Of a DNA stretch of 64,000 nt, positions 11,455 to 22,074 are shown piece after piece. This DNA is from Hansfordia pulvinata (lineage: Eukaryota > Ascomycota > Sordariomycetes > Xylariales), in contig BJKQ01000008.1 of assembly GCA_006538405.1 (NCBI GenBank), forward strand, positions 1,426,001 through 1,490,000, read 5' to 3'. Position numbers and translations under genes: made by a program. Positions within the stretch are counted from its first letter, which is position 1; each line of letters opens with the position of its first letter. Below the pieces are notes generated by a model, which searched no databases, was not told the DNA's origin, and saw nothing but the letters and a program-made list of their open reading frames with translations.

Positions 11455-12086
11455 GTTTCTGCTGGGTGGAGGGGAGAGGGCGGGGTGGGGGTCTAGTTCG
11501 TCTTCTTTTACGTCCTCTGGTGCCCTCGTTTCGATTGCTGGAGGTTTGGGTAGGGGGGCTGGCGTAAATGTGTGCGACGAGCTTCGGACGTGGAGGAGAG
11601 AGAGAGGGAGAGAGACAGCAGCGACACGCGACGTCATGATTTGCTGGAAAGCGAGGCGAGGATTCAGCTGCAAGCTGGTCCAACCAGCGCCGTGCTTATT
11701 TACCTAGGTAGTCCAGGACCACAAAAGCCTCAAGTCAAGTAAGGTAGGTAGTGACTACCACCAAAGTAGGTAGTTTGGCTTGACGCAACCTAGAGCGCCG
11801 GCTCTACCCGACGAAATGACAAATACCTGCATTTACCAGTCCAAATACCAGGGCCATGGGCACCTAGAAAGAGCCCTGATGTTGCGCGAACCCCTATGGT
11901 GGCCATGTCGCGATATTCGAGATAGTGGAAGCACTGGAATGCGCAGAGTGGGCCGCAGCTGGGTGCAGTAGGTAAGGTAGGCTCGAAGTCGGCCTCTCTA
12001 GGACAGACAAACATGGGCTTATACATTGCTTGGCATACATAGTACACGCACTGTCCAATCCAGACAGACTGGACAGAGGAGCAGCT
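11455..12086. other. spacer with TACCTAGGTA/GGTAGG-type repeats
   Basis: Promoter region of the TENA-like gene and 3' flank of ogg1. It holds several short units of one theme: ACCTAGGTAG near 11701, AAGGTAGGTAG near 11740, AAGTAGGTAG near 11765 and GTAGGTAAGGTAGG near 11969. No gene was seen. Confidence 0.55.
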
Positions 12087-13474
12087 TCATTGCTGCGCTC
12101 GCCGTCGTTTACTTGCCCTGGTCCGCGACGATGGCGTCTCTTCTTCGACCTTGACCTGTTGCACCACACTGACCCGCCGCTTCTTGGGCGTAGGCGTCTG
12201 CGTTGGTTGGATCTCAGGCGGCACGGCGACCTGGACCTTCTCTTCGACCTCGACCTCGAGCTTGACATGCAATCCCGAGCCTTCGGGCTTGGCCCCGGCT
12301 CCGGCTTCGAGCTGGGCTTTGGCTTGCTCGGAGAACGACTTGAGGTTCGCCGTGAAGAGGACGGACTGCGCCCAGCCGGCCTGCGGGCCCCAGATGCCGC
12401 GGAAGTGGTCGCCCACCGCGTCGTACATGGCCTTGGAGAAGGTCTTGGTCTTGGTCTTGCCGAACTTGTAGTCGCGCTGCGCAATCTGCCAGACGTGCGT
12501 GTCGACGGGGACCGACTCCCCCAGCCCAGCCCCATGAGACACACGCAGTCCGCCACCTTGGGGCCGACCCCGGAGAGAGACAGCAGCTCTTCGTGGGCTC
12601 GCCTGTAGGACGGCGGCTCCTCCGGCTTGACTGTCGGCTCGCAGCCGCCCCAGGGCGGGTTTTCTGGATTGGTGAGACTGTTGAGCCAGCCGTCGGGTTT
12701 CTCCTCGCAAAGCAGACGTGCCGTCTGGGCAATGTACTTGGCCCGGTACCCGAAGCCCAAGGTTCTAAGATGGGTCTCGACGCCCTTGCCGCTCAGGTCC
12801 TTGGGCTGTGGAAAGTCATGGAAGGGGTCGTCGCCTACGTGGGCGATCAACGGGCCGTAGTTTAGACACAGCTTGTGAACCTGCTCGCGGTCAGCCCCGC
12901 ATGGTGAAAGGACGAGAGAACAGTGAGGAACGTGAGAAAGAAAAGGAAAAAGAGAACACGTACCATCTGAGAGATACGCGAGATGTTGTTGTTGCTGCTG
13001 CAGATGAAGGCGATCAGAGCCTCCCAGGCATCCTGGCTGAGGATCCGGATGCCGGCAAACTTGGGGGCTTTTTTCCGGAAGTTGGCGTCCGACTCGGACC
13101 ACTGATCGTAGAGAGCAGTCAAGTCATGCCTCAGGCTAAAGTAGTGTCTCAGTAGGTCCTCGGTGTCGTCTACGTCTTTAGAAAATCGCGACGGGGACGC
13201 TTTGGGAGCAGCAGCGGCCGATCGAGGCCATGCGACCCTGTAGTGCAGGTTGTGCGAGTCCTGCTTAAGAGACAGCAAGCGCCCGTGAAGCACACAGGTC
13301 CTGGGCGAGGTGTGAGTCGAGCGGGAAGCAGTCGAAGGCGGTAGAGGCGGCGTACCATTCATCGTCCACCCTGCGCCAGCGGAAAGACTGCCCGCACCGG
13401 AGAGTGGTGTCGATGCACAGCTCGGCCAGGCTCAAGGGTAGCTTGCGCCACTCTGTCACGTTTAAGGGGGCCAT
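12087..13474 (-). CDS. ogg1: 8-oxoguanine DNA glycosylase/AP lyase (OGG1), one-base frameshift in this sequence
   Basis: Exons on the minus strand are 13474-13356, 13300-12964 and 12880-12087, with introns of 55 and 83 nt. OGG1 removes 8-oxoguanine opposite cytosine and nicks the strand by its lyase activity. The N-terminal domain (WRKLPLSLAELCIDTTLRCGQSFRW) and the helix-hairpin-helix core (RILSQDAWEALIAFICSSNNNI, LSLSGVGPKVADCVCLMGL) are clear, including the Schiff-base lysine in GVGPKVADC. The reading frame then breaks: the next conserved block, with the catalytic aspartate (PVDTHVWQIAQRDYKFG), lies in the other frame. The break falls at a run of five Gs on the coding strand (12518-12522 on +), where one more base joins both halves into 416 residues. 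The tail ends in a basic nuclear-localisation-like stretch (RASKRRRAQQ). Identity is certain; whether the break is biological or a sequencing error is not settled from this gene alone. Confidence 0.93.
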
Positions 13475-14977
13475 GAATTGGCAGGGCTGGGGGCGTGTCT
13501 CGACAAGCGAGGTGACCAGAGCAGGCAGCCGATGCGTTGTCAAGATATGACTGAAGCGCGGGGTTCTTCTCCTTCTCTCTTTCAATGACTCAATGGCGAA
13601 TCTCGGCCTGGCAGGGTTAAGTAGGGAAGTTGTTCAAAGTTGTATGCATCGGGTATCTTGGATGAAGCAAACGTCTGGAATCTGACGATGATGACAGACC
13701 CCGGTACCTGGCCATGGAGTGCAAGGCCAGCTCTGCTCTGATTGGCTCACAGGGCGAAGCTACTTCGGTACGGACGGGCGTCTCGCATCCGTGGGCTAAT
13801 CTACATAGGAACATGTACCTATTCTCACGCTTAAACTGCCTTAGGTGCATAGGTAAGTGTACCTTAGCCAGGTAAACTTATCTGTACGAGTACATAGTAC
13901 GAGTACGGGTATCCGTATCGAGTACTACAGATATCGCGCCGAATTCATCTCAAGTTTGATGCCGTCTGCACAATCACCAGACCTCCAGGCAACTCAAGAT
14001 GTGACACCTGCATTACAACGCGGGGTACTTTCAAGCCATGGTGGTAAAACGAGCTGGGCATGAAATTGAAGTATCTTTGGCATACATGTACGCAGCATTG
14101 GATTGCAAGTACCTATTCGTGAGACCTGGGCTGCGGACGTTTGCGGCAGATGCCTGGGCACCTAATAAGTACCTACCTACCCCTAACGTTCGAAGAGACG
14201 AGTGCGCTAGCCGACGAACGAATACGGATGTAACCTGCTTCCATCCTAAATGTACAGTAAATCTGCAGATACTTGCCTACCTACATACTACGATATATCT
14301 ATTTGGAAACTCAGACAGATGTCTTTATCAAATCGTGACCACTCTTGAACACTGCTATACTTGATTAATCCTCGACAACCAGTCGAGAGAAATCCCAAGT
14401 GTCGTTGTCGCGTCGCGTCTTCTTCTAAGCATGTCGGGTACAGGTGGGCTACAGGTACTCGTACACCTATCAATTCCCAAGTTTTCTCGTAATGATTGCC
14501 TGGGTTATTTTTTTCTTCTGATCCGTCCAGCCTCGCACAGACCCGCTTTTATTTACAGGCCCCCAGTAGCCTGGAGGCCGTGGGTCAGGTCTGCTGTAAC
14601 GTGCTGCCCAGCCTTGCCACAGCGTTGGGTTGGCCCGGTCAGGTACTCGAACCCGTTGCTTTGCGCTCCGCTGTGTCGATGCTGGCTTGCCGGCTTCAAT
14701 CTTGCTTCGACCAGGTTGCTCGTTGCTCGTCGACAGCTTCGATCCCGCCCATCGCCCTCCCGATCCTCCCCCATCAGCTTGCTACTCCTCACGTCGGTGC
14801 GGCTTTTCCCAGCTGCATCACCATATCGGGCGAACCACACGCGCACCTCTTCCTCTTCGAGCGCGTGGCCGTCTTCCGCGCCCCGGACCTTATCCGACGT
14901 GATCCCCCAATTCACCATCAACATCGCCCTTTGTTGGCCGATTCCCCCATCGTGTTTTTCTCATTATCCATCTCAGA
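13475..14977. other. divergent promoter region between ogg1 and U2AF
   Basis: 1.5 kb without a credible gene. It contains GTACGAGTAC at 13884-13893 and 13898-13907, and its reverse complement GTACTCGTAC at 14455-14464. Short ACCTACC/GGTAAG-type units lie near 13852, 14171 and 14277. Pyrimidine-rich DNA precedes the U2AF start, as is common in fungal promoters. Confidence 0.6.
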
Positions 14978-17026
14978 ATGAACGGCGACAGCTACTCGTC
15001 CCGGGGTAAGTTCAGATCTTGTGTCTTATCCTCATCAATAGGCGTCAATCTCACTGCCGCCGCCACCACCACCACCCACTTCAGACCCAGACTCGTCCAA
15101 CTAACCTCAATTCTATGAAGACGGCCGCCATGGCTCCTCCCGTGACTACGACCGCCGTGACAGGGGCGACAGAGGCGACAGAGGTGACCGTGGTGGAGAC
15201 CGAGGCGACCGCCGCGACCGCAGACGCAGCCGGTCCCCCAGGAGATCCCACCGCGACGGCGCCAGAGATGAGGATGCTTACGCCTCGAGTCGCAGCCATC
15301 GCGATCGCGAGCGTGAGGACCGCTACGGCGGAGGCGGCGGAGGCGGCGGCGGCGGCGGTGGAGGCCGAGACCGTCGTGACCGCGAATGGGACCGCGAAAG
15401 ACCCTCCCGCAGAGACAACCGCCGCGACGACCGCCCTCCCCGGCGCGACCGCGACCTCTTCGACGACCGACGCGGCGACCGACGTGGTGGAGACCGACCT
15501 GACAGAGGCGGCGACCGTGGCGACCGCGCCGCCCGCGACCAACGAGACCGTGACGAAGACCTGTTTGCCCAGAACCGCCGCGGCCGCAGCGCCACCCCTC
15601 CCAAGAGGAGGGAGCCGACCCCCGACCTGACCGACATTGTCCCCGTCCTCGAGCGCAAGCGCCGCATGACCCAGTGGGATATCAAGCCTCCCGGGTACGA
15701 GAACGTCACCGCCGAGCAGGCCAAACTCTCCGGCATGTTCCCCCTGCCAGGCGCGCCGCGGCAGCAGCCCATGGATCCTTCCAAGCTCCAGGCTTTCATG
15801 ACCCAGCCCGGGGGAGCTGTCAACAGCGCCACCCTGAAGCCCACCAACTCGCGGCAGTCCAAGCGCCTGATCCTGCACAACATTCCCCGCGACGCCACCG
15901 AGGACGCCATCATGGGCTTCTTCAACCTGCAGCTCAACGGCCTCAACGTCATCGAGAGTACCGACCCCTGCGTCTTGTGCCAGGTCTCCAAGGACGTGTC
16001 TTTCGCGATTGTCGAGTTCAGGCATGCCTCGGAAGCCACTGTCGCCCTTGCGTTCGACGGCATCTCCATGGAGGCGGACGACGCAGCGAATGGCGCGGCC
16101 AATGGCAGCAGCGCCGGCCTCGAAATCTCCCGGCCCAAAGACTACATCGTGCCCGCGATTGCCGACGAGACGGGGTATGAGCCTGGTGTTGTTTCCAGAG
16201 TCGTGCTGGACACGCCCAACAAGATCAGCATTGCGAACCTGCCCCCGTATCTGGGCGACGAGCAGGTTACGGAGCTGCTGGTGGCGTTTGGCGAGCTGAA
16301 GGCACTGGTTGTGGTGCGGGATAGGCACACGGAGGAGTCACGCGTAAGTGCAAAGTGTCCACGGAATGCCGTAACCCAACCATGATACACTAACGGCCAT
16401 CCAGGGAATCGCCTTTTGCGAGTTTACGGACCCGGGCGTCACCGAGGTTGCCATCCAAGGCCTCAACAGCATGCCGATCGGCGACAAGAGCCTCAAAGTC
16501 AGGAAGGCCAGCATCGGCATCACGCAGGTCTCTGGCGAGATGGGGGTCAACGCCATGTCGATGCTTGCCGGCACCACCGCGGGCCCGAACTCGGAAGAGG
16601 GCCGAGTCCTCCAACTGCTGAACATGGTGACGGCCGAGGAGCTCATGGACAGCGAAGACTACGAGGGTGAGTATTTCCCCACAGTCGCTTCCCTTTTTTG
16701 TGGTCACTGACTAATGTACGTAGAAATCTGTGAGGATGTCCAAGAGGAGTGCGCCAAGTTCGGCCAGGTGCTCGACCTCAAGGTACCGAGACCCTCTGGT
16801 GGCAGTCGCCAGTCCGCGGGCGTTGGCAAGATCTTTGTCAAGTTCGACACGCCGGCCTCTGCCAAGAAGGCCCTGCAGGCACTGGCAGGTCGGAAATTCG
16901 CTGATCGCACCGTGGTCACAACCTTTTTCCCCGAGGTAAGAAGGATCCCGGCGACGCGGGAGCGGCCCACACCACACACTTTGCTAACGCCAGATGTAGG
17001 AGAACTTCGACGTGAGCGCGTGGTAA
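14978..17026 (+). CDS. splicing factor U2AF large subunit (U2AF65)
   Basis: Five exons, 14978-15005, 15121-16343, 16405-16666, 16724-16935 and 17000-17026, encode 583 residues. Introns of 57-115 nt all have GT-AG ends and CTAAC or CTGAC-type branch sites. The protein binds the polypyrimidine tract and recruits U2 snRNP to the branch site. The N terminus is an Arg/Asp/Gly repeat region (RDRGDRGDRGDRG) with a 13-residue glycine tract. A motif of the kind that binds U2AF35 includes TQWDIKPPGYENVTAEQAK. RRM1 starts near residue 256 (KRLILHNIPRDATEDAI), RRM2 near 373 (NKISIANLPPYLGDEQV), and the C-terminal UHM from about 470 (VLQLLNMVTAEEL, CAKFGQVLDLKVPRP). The last coding exon encodes only nine codons including the stop (ENFDVSAW). 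All exon phases agree. Confidence 0.97.
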
Positions 17027-17608
17027 TAAATCTCGAGTTGGAAGGTTGGGAGAGGTTCGTTCCGAGGGGCCAGGAGTTGAAAACAATGAAAAGGAAAATT
17101 GCAACTGAACCCGCATTAGCAGAGACGTGGAGGATCTGGGGCGGTCATCCAATTGCATGATGTGGACGATTGATTCCTCGATCCGCAGCTGATGTGTCTC
17201 CACTGCGAGGACGTTCGTTGGGGCGGGCAGGCCTGGCTTGTACTTTAAAGCACTTTTGTCATTTGACTTTCCATCTCGACACGGGTTAATGAAAAGAAGA
17301 CTCGGCGCTGCCTGCGTTCATACGCGTTTGGAGCTCCATGACCCGCGTATGTGCGTGTATCAAGTCGTGAGCCACCTGATCAAGATGCTGTCACGGCATG
17401 CAGGGCTACCGACGCAGTACTTAGTCGAGACGCGATCTGGTGCGCGTGGACACGCGTCGTTCCATGTATGCTTGCAAAGCCAAGCGTGTTGGATAATTCG
17501 ATTCGGATGGGGGTGATTTGGCAATCGCATGACAAGCAGGTATTATTCGGACTGATTTATACATGACACAGAAACAGAAGCTCTCTCTGGAGACGAATTC
17601 CATCCGCC
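17027..17608. other. convergent 3' spacer
   Basis: 3' regions of the U2AF gene and of the secreted-protein gene that converges on it. No other feature was recognised. Confidence 0.55.
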
Positions 17609-18277
17609 CTACCGGAGTCGAAGAGGGTCGGCGTATAGCGCCCTTATGTATCTGCTGCCCGTGAAGGCGTCATTCTCGTCAAGCTTGCCGGACCACGGCA
17701 TCCATGAGTTCAAGCTCCAGAATATGTCCTCTCGCGAGCCGGTGTCGAGCAATTTGTAACTACCACGGCGTGGCGTGGACAGTTCGAACATCCATGACTC
17801 ATCGTCCTTCATGTCCTTGGGCTTCTTGACCTGATCTGCCTCCTTCTTGTCCATACCAAGAATCGTTTGTCTGTACTCGCGCCACTTGAGCCACTTTGTA
17901 TGGGCAGTCTCTCCGGGGAAGAACCAGGTATAGGCGCCTTTGTTAGCAGTAACCAACATGAATTCGGGCGTTTTATCCCACTTCGGCCCTTTCACAATCT
18001 GCGCCTTTTCCCGCGTCAGCCTCTCCGCCAGCTTGGTTATCTGGATGGGTTTGCCCTTGGGAATCTCCCTGGGGCCCTTCTCCGCCTCTACTGTATTCCT
18101 GAACACGATGTATACCGCTTCTCTCTTCATTGTCATGCCTGACGGCAGCTTGAAGTCCCTTTCCTCCTTGTCCTTGTTGGGGTTCGTGGGCAATGCCGAG
18201 ACACGCGAGAAGCTGAAGCACAGGTTGAGCACGACAAAGAGCCCCCAGAGAGCCGAAGCACCGTCGGGGAGCCGCAT
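17609..18277 (-). CDS. secreted protein of unknown function (222 aa)
   Basis: Intronless frame of 222 residues. The first 29 residues form a classic secretion signal: a short charged start, a hydrophobic core (LWGLFVVLNLCFSF) and an apparent cleavage after VSA. The mature part is Lys-rich, has almost no cysteine and shows several aromatic clusters (YTWFFPGETAHTKWLKW, SREDIFWSLNSWMPWSG). I recognise no catalytic motif and no known family. Good codon periodicity, a sensible start and the signal peptide support a real gene. A role as an extracellular or cell-wall-associated protein, possibly an effector-like secreted protein, is inference only. No retention or GPI signal is visible at the C terminus. 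Confidence 0.72.
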   Translation of the reverse strand: MRLPDGASALWGLFVVLNLCFSFSRVSALPTNPNKDKEERDFKLPSGMTMKREAVYIVFRNTVEAEKGPREIPKGKPIQITKLAERLTREKAQIVKGPKWDKTPEFMLVTANKGAYTWFFPGETAHTKWLKWREYRQTILGMDKKEADQVKKPKDMKDDESWMFELSTPRRGSYKLLDTGSREDIFWSLNSWMPWSGKLDENDAFTGSRYIRALYADPLRLR

Positions 18278-21200
18278 GGCGTCTGATCAACCCGGGCGAG
18301 GGGGTTTCGAGCTTCAAGGTTGTCCTTTTCTCTCATCCGAGTATTGACGTCGGTTCCGTCCCAGTCTTGGTCGGCGTGCTGTGTCCTGGCCGGCCTGATG
18401 GCGAGGCAGGGCTCACGCTGGGTGTTTCTGTCTGGGAAGTAAGGCAGCAGGCTGACCGCGGGTGCGCGTGAGCGGCGCCACGGGCCGGCGAGGGGGGGCG
18501 TGCGTCTCTTTCTTATGAACACGGCGCCCAGGAGACTGCCGCAGGAACCGCGCCACCCAGCGCAAGAAGCTGAGTGTCACACCTCGACTCTGCGCGGAGT
18601 ATGGTAGGTTCCGGGCGACGAGGCAAGCAGACTTGTTCAGAAATAGATGCGGTCGTTGCCTTGACGGGGAGGCTCGAATAGGCCTTGCCGCCCACGCCAC
18701 CTTCCAGCCAACGCCGTGAGCAACACGCTGAGTGGCAAGCCCCACCTCGTTCAAGCCAGGCGCGGAATCCCCAGTCAATCTACTCGTGGCGTGCCAGGAA
18801 GAAGTCATCCGAGCAGAGCAGCGCTAGCTCTGACTGAACAGCCACCCGGGAGAATCCTTCGCGCCGCCACTGTAAGTCAGCAGTGAAATCAGCTGCAAGG
18901 GTTACTGGCCCTGGGAGGGAGGGTCAAGGCACTGGTAAATACCACTGAACCAGACTGGCTGGGCTGCACAGTCAAAAGATACAGGATTGACACTTCAACA
19001 AGTGGCAGCTTAACCAGGACTTACTCTAATAATCATCAACACATGCCAGGGCCAAGCCCGTGACATGAGCCGAGCCCGCCGAGATTGGGCATGTTCAGCC
19101 ACCTCGGGGGTGGTGGCGCGCCAATGATGATGGAAATAAAAAGAACAGAGAGCTGCCTGGATAAGTATCGTAAGGTATTCAGGACATGAACTGACACAAG
19201 ACGGTACTGGCGAAAACCACGAGACAAGAGAGTCATGGATTCCTGATTTGTCTCCCCCCCCAGTCCCTCCAATCTCTTCCTCGTACGCCGCACCGGGAAC
19301 CACCGTTGAAACATGGAAGCAGGCCCGTTTTTACCACTGTCGCTCCGGAAACCCAGACGGAGACACCAGCCTCCGGCCGGCGGCTGCCGTCCGCATGGGG
19401 CTCGAGCATCATACTCTGCCTAGAGCGAGTTGGTGTCAAGTGAGGTCTTACCGCCACCAAGATCCCGCCAGCGGCTTCTACTTTTGAAGTTGGGCGGCAG
19501 CCCTGACGCCCGCCCCAAAGAAGCTGGCCCGGCTCGTTGAGGAGAGCAGCCCTTCGTGTGAGGATACAGCGCCGGGCGACTGGGCTGGTCCGGTACAGAG
19601 TGGACGCCTGCTTCGACTCACGCGGTACTTGGCGATGACGCCGCTGGCTCGACATGGGATGGCCAATAGGGAACCACGCAGCAACAAGACTGGTGGGCTG
19701 GTCAGCAAGCTGTCTGCTGCGTTAGTCATTCCCTGTAGGGTTGTGACAACTCAAGAGTACGCATCGCGGGGCCCTCGCCTTGTACGTTCTCGAAGGAATC
19801 GGGACTTTTCAGCCAACGGCGGAACGGCGGCGTGGCGAACCGGAGGCAAGTGGTACCCATCGCTGGCGAATCCTGAAGCCCTACCCTCGCCCGAGCTGTG
19901 TTGGCTCAGTGGTCGGGTAATGAATCAGCTTTGCTCTGTGTCCCCGGCTGAGAAGTTTCTCCCCAGATGTTCGCGAAACGCCCGGACACATCTTGGATCC
20001 ATGAACGGCAACCCTTCCCTTTTTTGAACTGTATCCTCGCCAAGTCATCACTGTCCGAGCCTGGTAATCAGTACGAGTAGGTGGCTAGCCACAGAGTTTG
20101 AACAGCAGGTGAAGCATGTCGAACAGCGATAGGTGTGAGTTGTTGTCATGGCGAGTGGAGTCCGTGAACCGATCCCAAGCCTCATGAGCACGACGGCGAA
20201 CTGCCGCTTGAATATACCCGCCAACGAAAGGCGATCGTCGTACACGATTGATGAGTCTTGTGGACCCCGGATGATTGCCGTACACGATTGTTGCGGAATG
20301 CAGACCCCGAGGGTGCTAAACATTAAAATCAAGCATGATCCTGAATAGCCGAGGCCGCGTTCAAAGCGGGTACAGGTTGCGCCATGGGCTGGCTCTTGCT
20401 CTCACGAGATCCCCGCGATGAAGGCAGAGCATGAGGGTTGATCCGAAATTGGGCACACTGGAATCAGCAGACGCGACATCTTTTCTTCGTCCTGCCTGTG
20501 GCAATTATTTCCCTTACTGACTTGCCCGTACCAGTTGTGACGCCCGATTTAGCAGCCGATTGTGGAGGAAGCTGAACCAGCCGTACGAGTACTCGCACTC
20601 GGACGCGTACGAGTAAGTCAAGAATTCCGAAAGTCGGACTGCGACGACCAACGCCACAATCGCCGCCGCCGCCGCCGTCGCAATCCACTCGAGTTTTTAG
20701 GATGTCTTTGGAAGCTCAAGGTTTGATCAGCGCACTCAGGTGCCCCTCTTGCATACTTCCTAGGTTCCTAGCCATATATATACGAGTAGGTAGCCTGCGG
20801 ACGCCGCATTTGGTGTGTTTCTTCGTAATGTGCGAGTAACAGAAGCTGGGCATTGCATCTCCCGCCCACACAGCAAAGCAGACGCTCACTCGTGCTGCGT
20901 TGGCAGCACTGGCATGTGAGGAGATACTGATTGGAATTGACAGCGCTCGTAAAACAGGCATTTTGGCGGGCTGTGAGTGGGAGACCGAACCTCTTGCGGC
21001 TTGACCGCTGGCGTGGCAGGCACTCGTCAGCTTTTTTCTGCTCACGACCACTCGTACGGGCCACCGCCTCGCCAATCATCAAACGACCATTGTGAGGAGC
21101 CCGCTTCCAGTGCCGGTTCGAACCCGAACCCCCGTGAGACACACAGCGACAGGTCCCCTGCCGGTCCCCTGCGCCGCTGGCAGGGATATGAACGGGGTAA

Positions 21201-22074
21201 CACGCCAGGCAACACCGAAACCTTCAGCGACGGCCGTGGCGCACGAGCAAGGGGGCAGCCGGTAGCCAAAGACAGGCGGCTGTGAGCAGGCAGGCCGGAC
21301 GCAGGGGCCGCTCCACCATCCGGAGGAGCTGAGCTGGGATCTTGCCGTGTCGCTCGGTGCGTGGTGTGTGCGGGAGGGGCGGAATGCTACGGAGGACAAT
21401 GCCTCCCGTGCCATTCTCTAGGGCCAAAGCGGCGATCGAAGGAGAATGCGTCGTTTGCTGCTATCCAGTCATGCACGACCGGCGCATGAAGCGTGTCGCG
21501 CCGCGCCTCCTGGCTGGCTGACAGGCGTGTGGTCTGCGTCTTGGGGCGCATCCTTACGACGTCACGGCGCGTTGGCTCGAGGGAAGTGGTGGCTGCGGCT
21601 TCAGGGCCGGTGGGGGCACGCGGGGCTCACGATTGCGGGGAAATGGGCGGAAGCGAGTGGGTGAAGAAGGTCGACTCATCTGTCTTGCCGCACTTGGTGG
21701 GTTGGTTGTATGGATATCTAATGGGCGAGCCAGTCTAAAAGCAATGTCTGGAACGAGCAGTCTAGTTTAGGAGGTAGGTTGGTAGGTATGATCGTGGTAA
21801 TCGTGGTTTGCAAAAGAAAACGCCTGTAGATGAACCAACCGCTCTGAACGCCGAGTAGTGAAAAAAGGGAAGTTGAAGAGGAAGAAGAAAAAGACAGCCT
21901 GGATAAGCGAGAGCGAAAGAGGAGGACAGACAGAAAGAGGGAGAGAAGGGAGAGGGAGAGGGAGAGAAGGGCGAGACGCAAAAGAAAGCAGCCGCTCCTG
22001 CTCCGTGTCGCAGACGTCGTTACGGACCGAAAGGGCAGGTGCTCGTAGTAGCTCGCTCGTAGGCGAAAGGGAAG
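18278..22074. other. 3.8-kb intergenic region
   Basis: No gene could be supported. Short open frames lack motifs and conflict with each other. The region contains GTACGAGTAC at 20583-20592, inside the 18-base match to 8380-8397, and related units at 20071-20080 and 20607-20615. AGGTAGGTTGGTAGGT-like DNA lies near 21771. The 3' end, from about 21860, is a purine-rich run that is probably the 3' UTR of the F-box gene. I saw no transposon coding sequence or terminal repeats. Confidence 0.5.

Noticed and set aside
15081..16328. 415-residue open frame antisense to U2AF
   Set aside because: Val/Ala/Gly repetitive translation of the reverse strand of the RGD repeats and RRM1; no start or motif support.
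19905..19925. TTGGCTCAGTGGTCGG, resembling a tRNA A box
   Set aside because: No B box downstream at tRNA spacing and no cloverleaf.
21110..21130. GGTTCGAACCC, resembling a tRNA T-arm/B box
   Set aside because: No matching A box, anticodon stem or acceptor stem in the preceding 60-70 bases.
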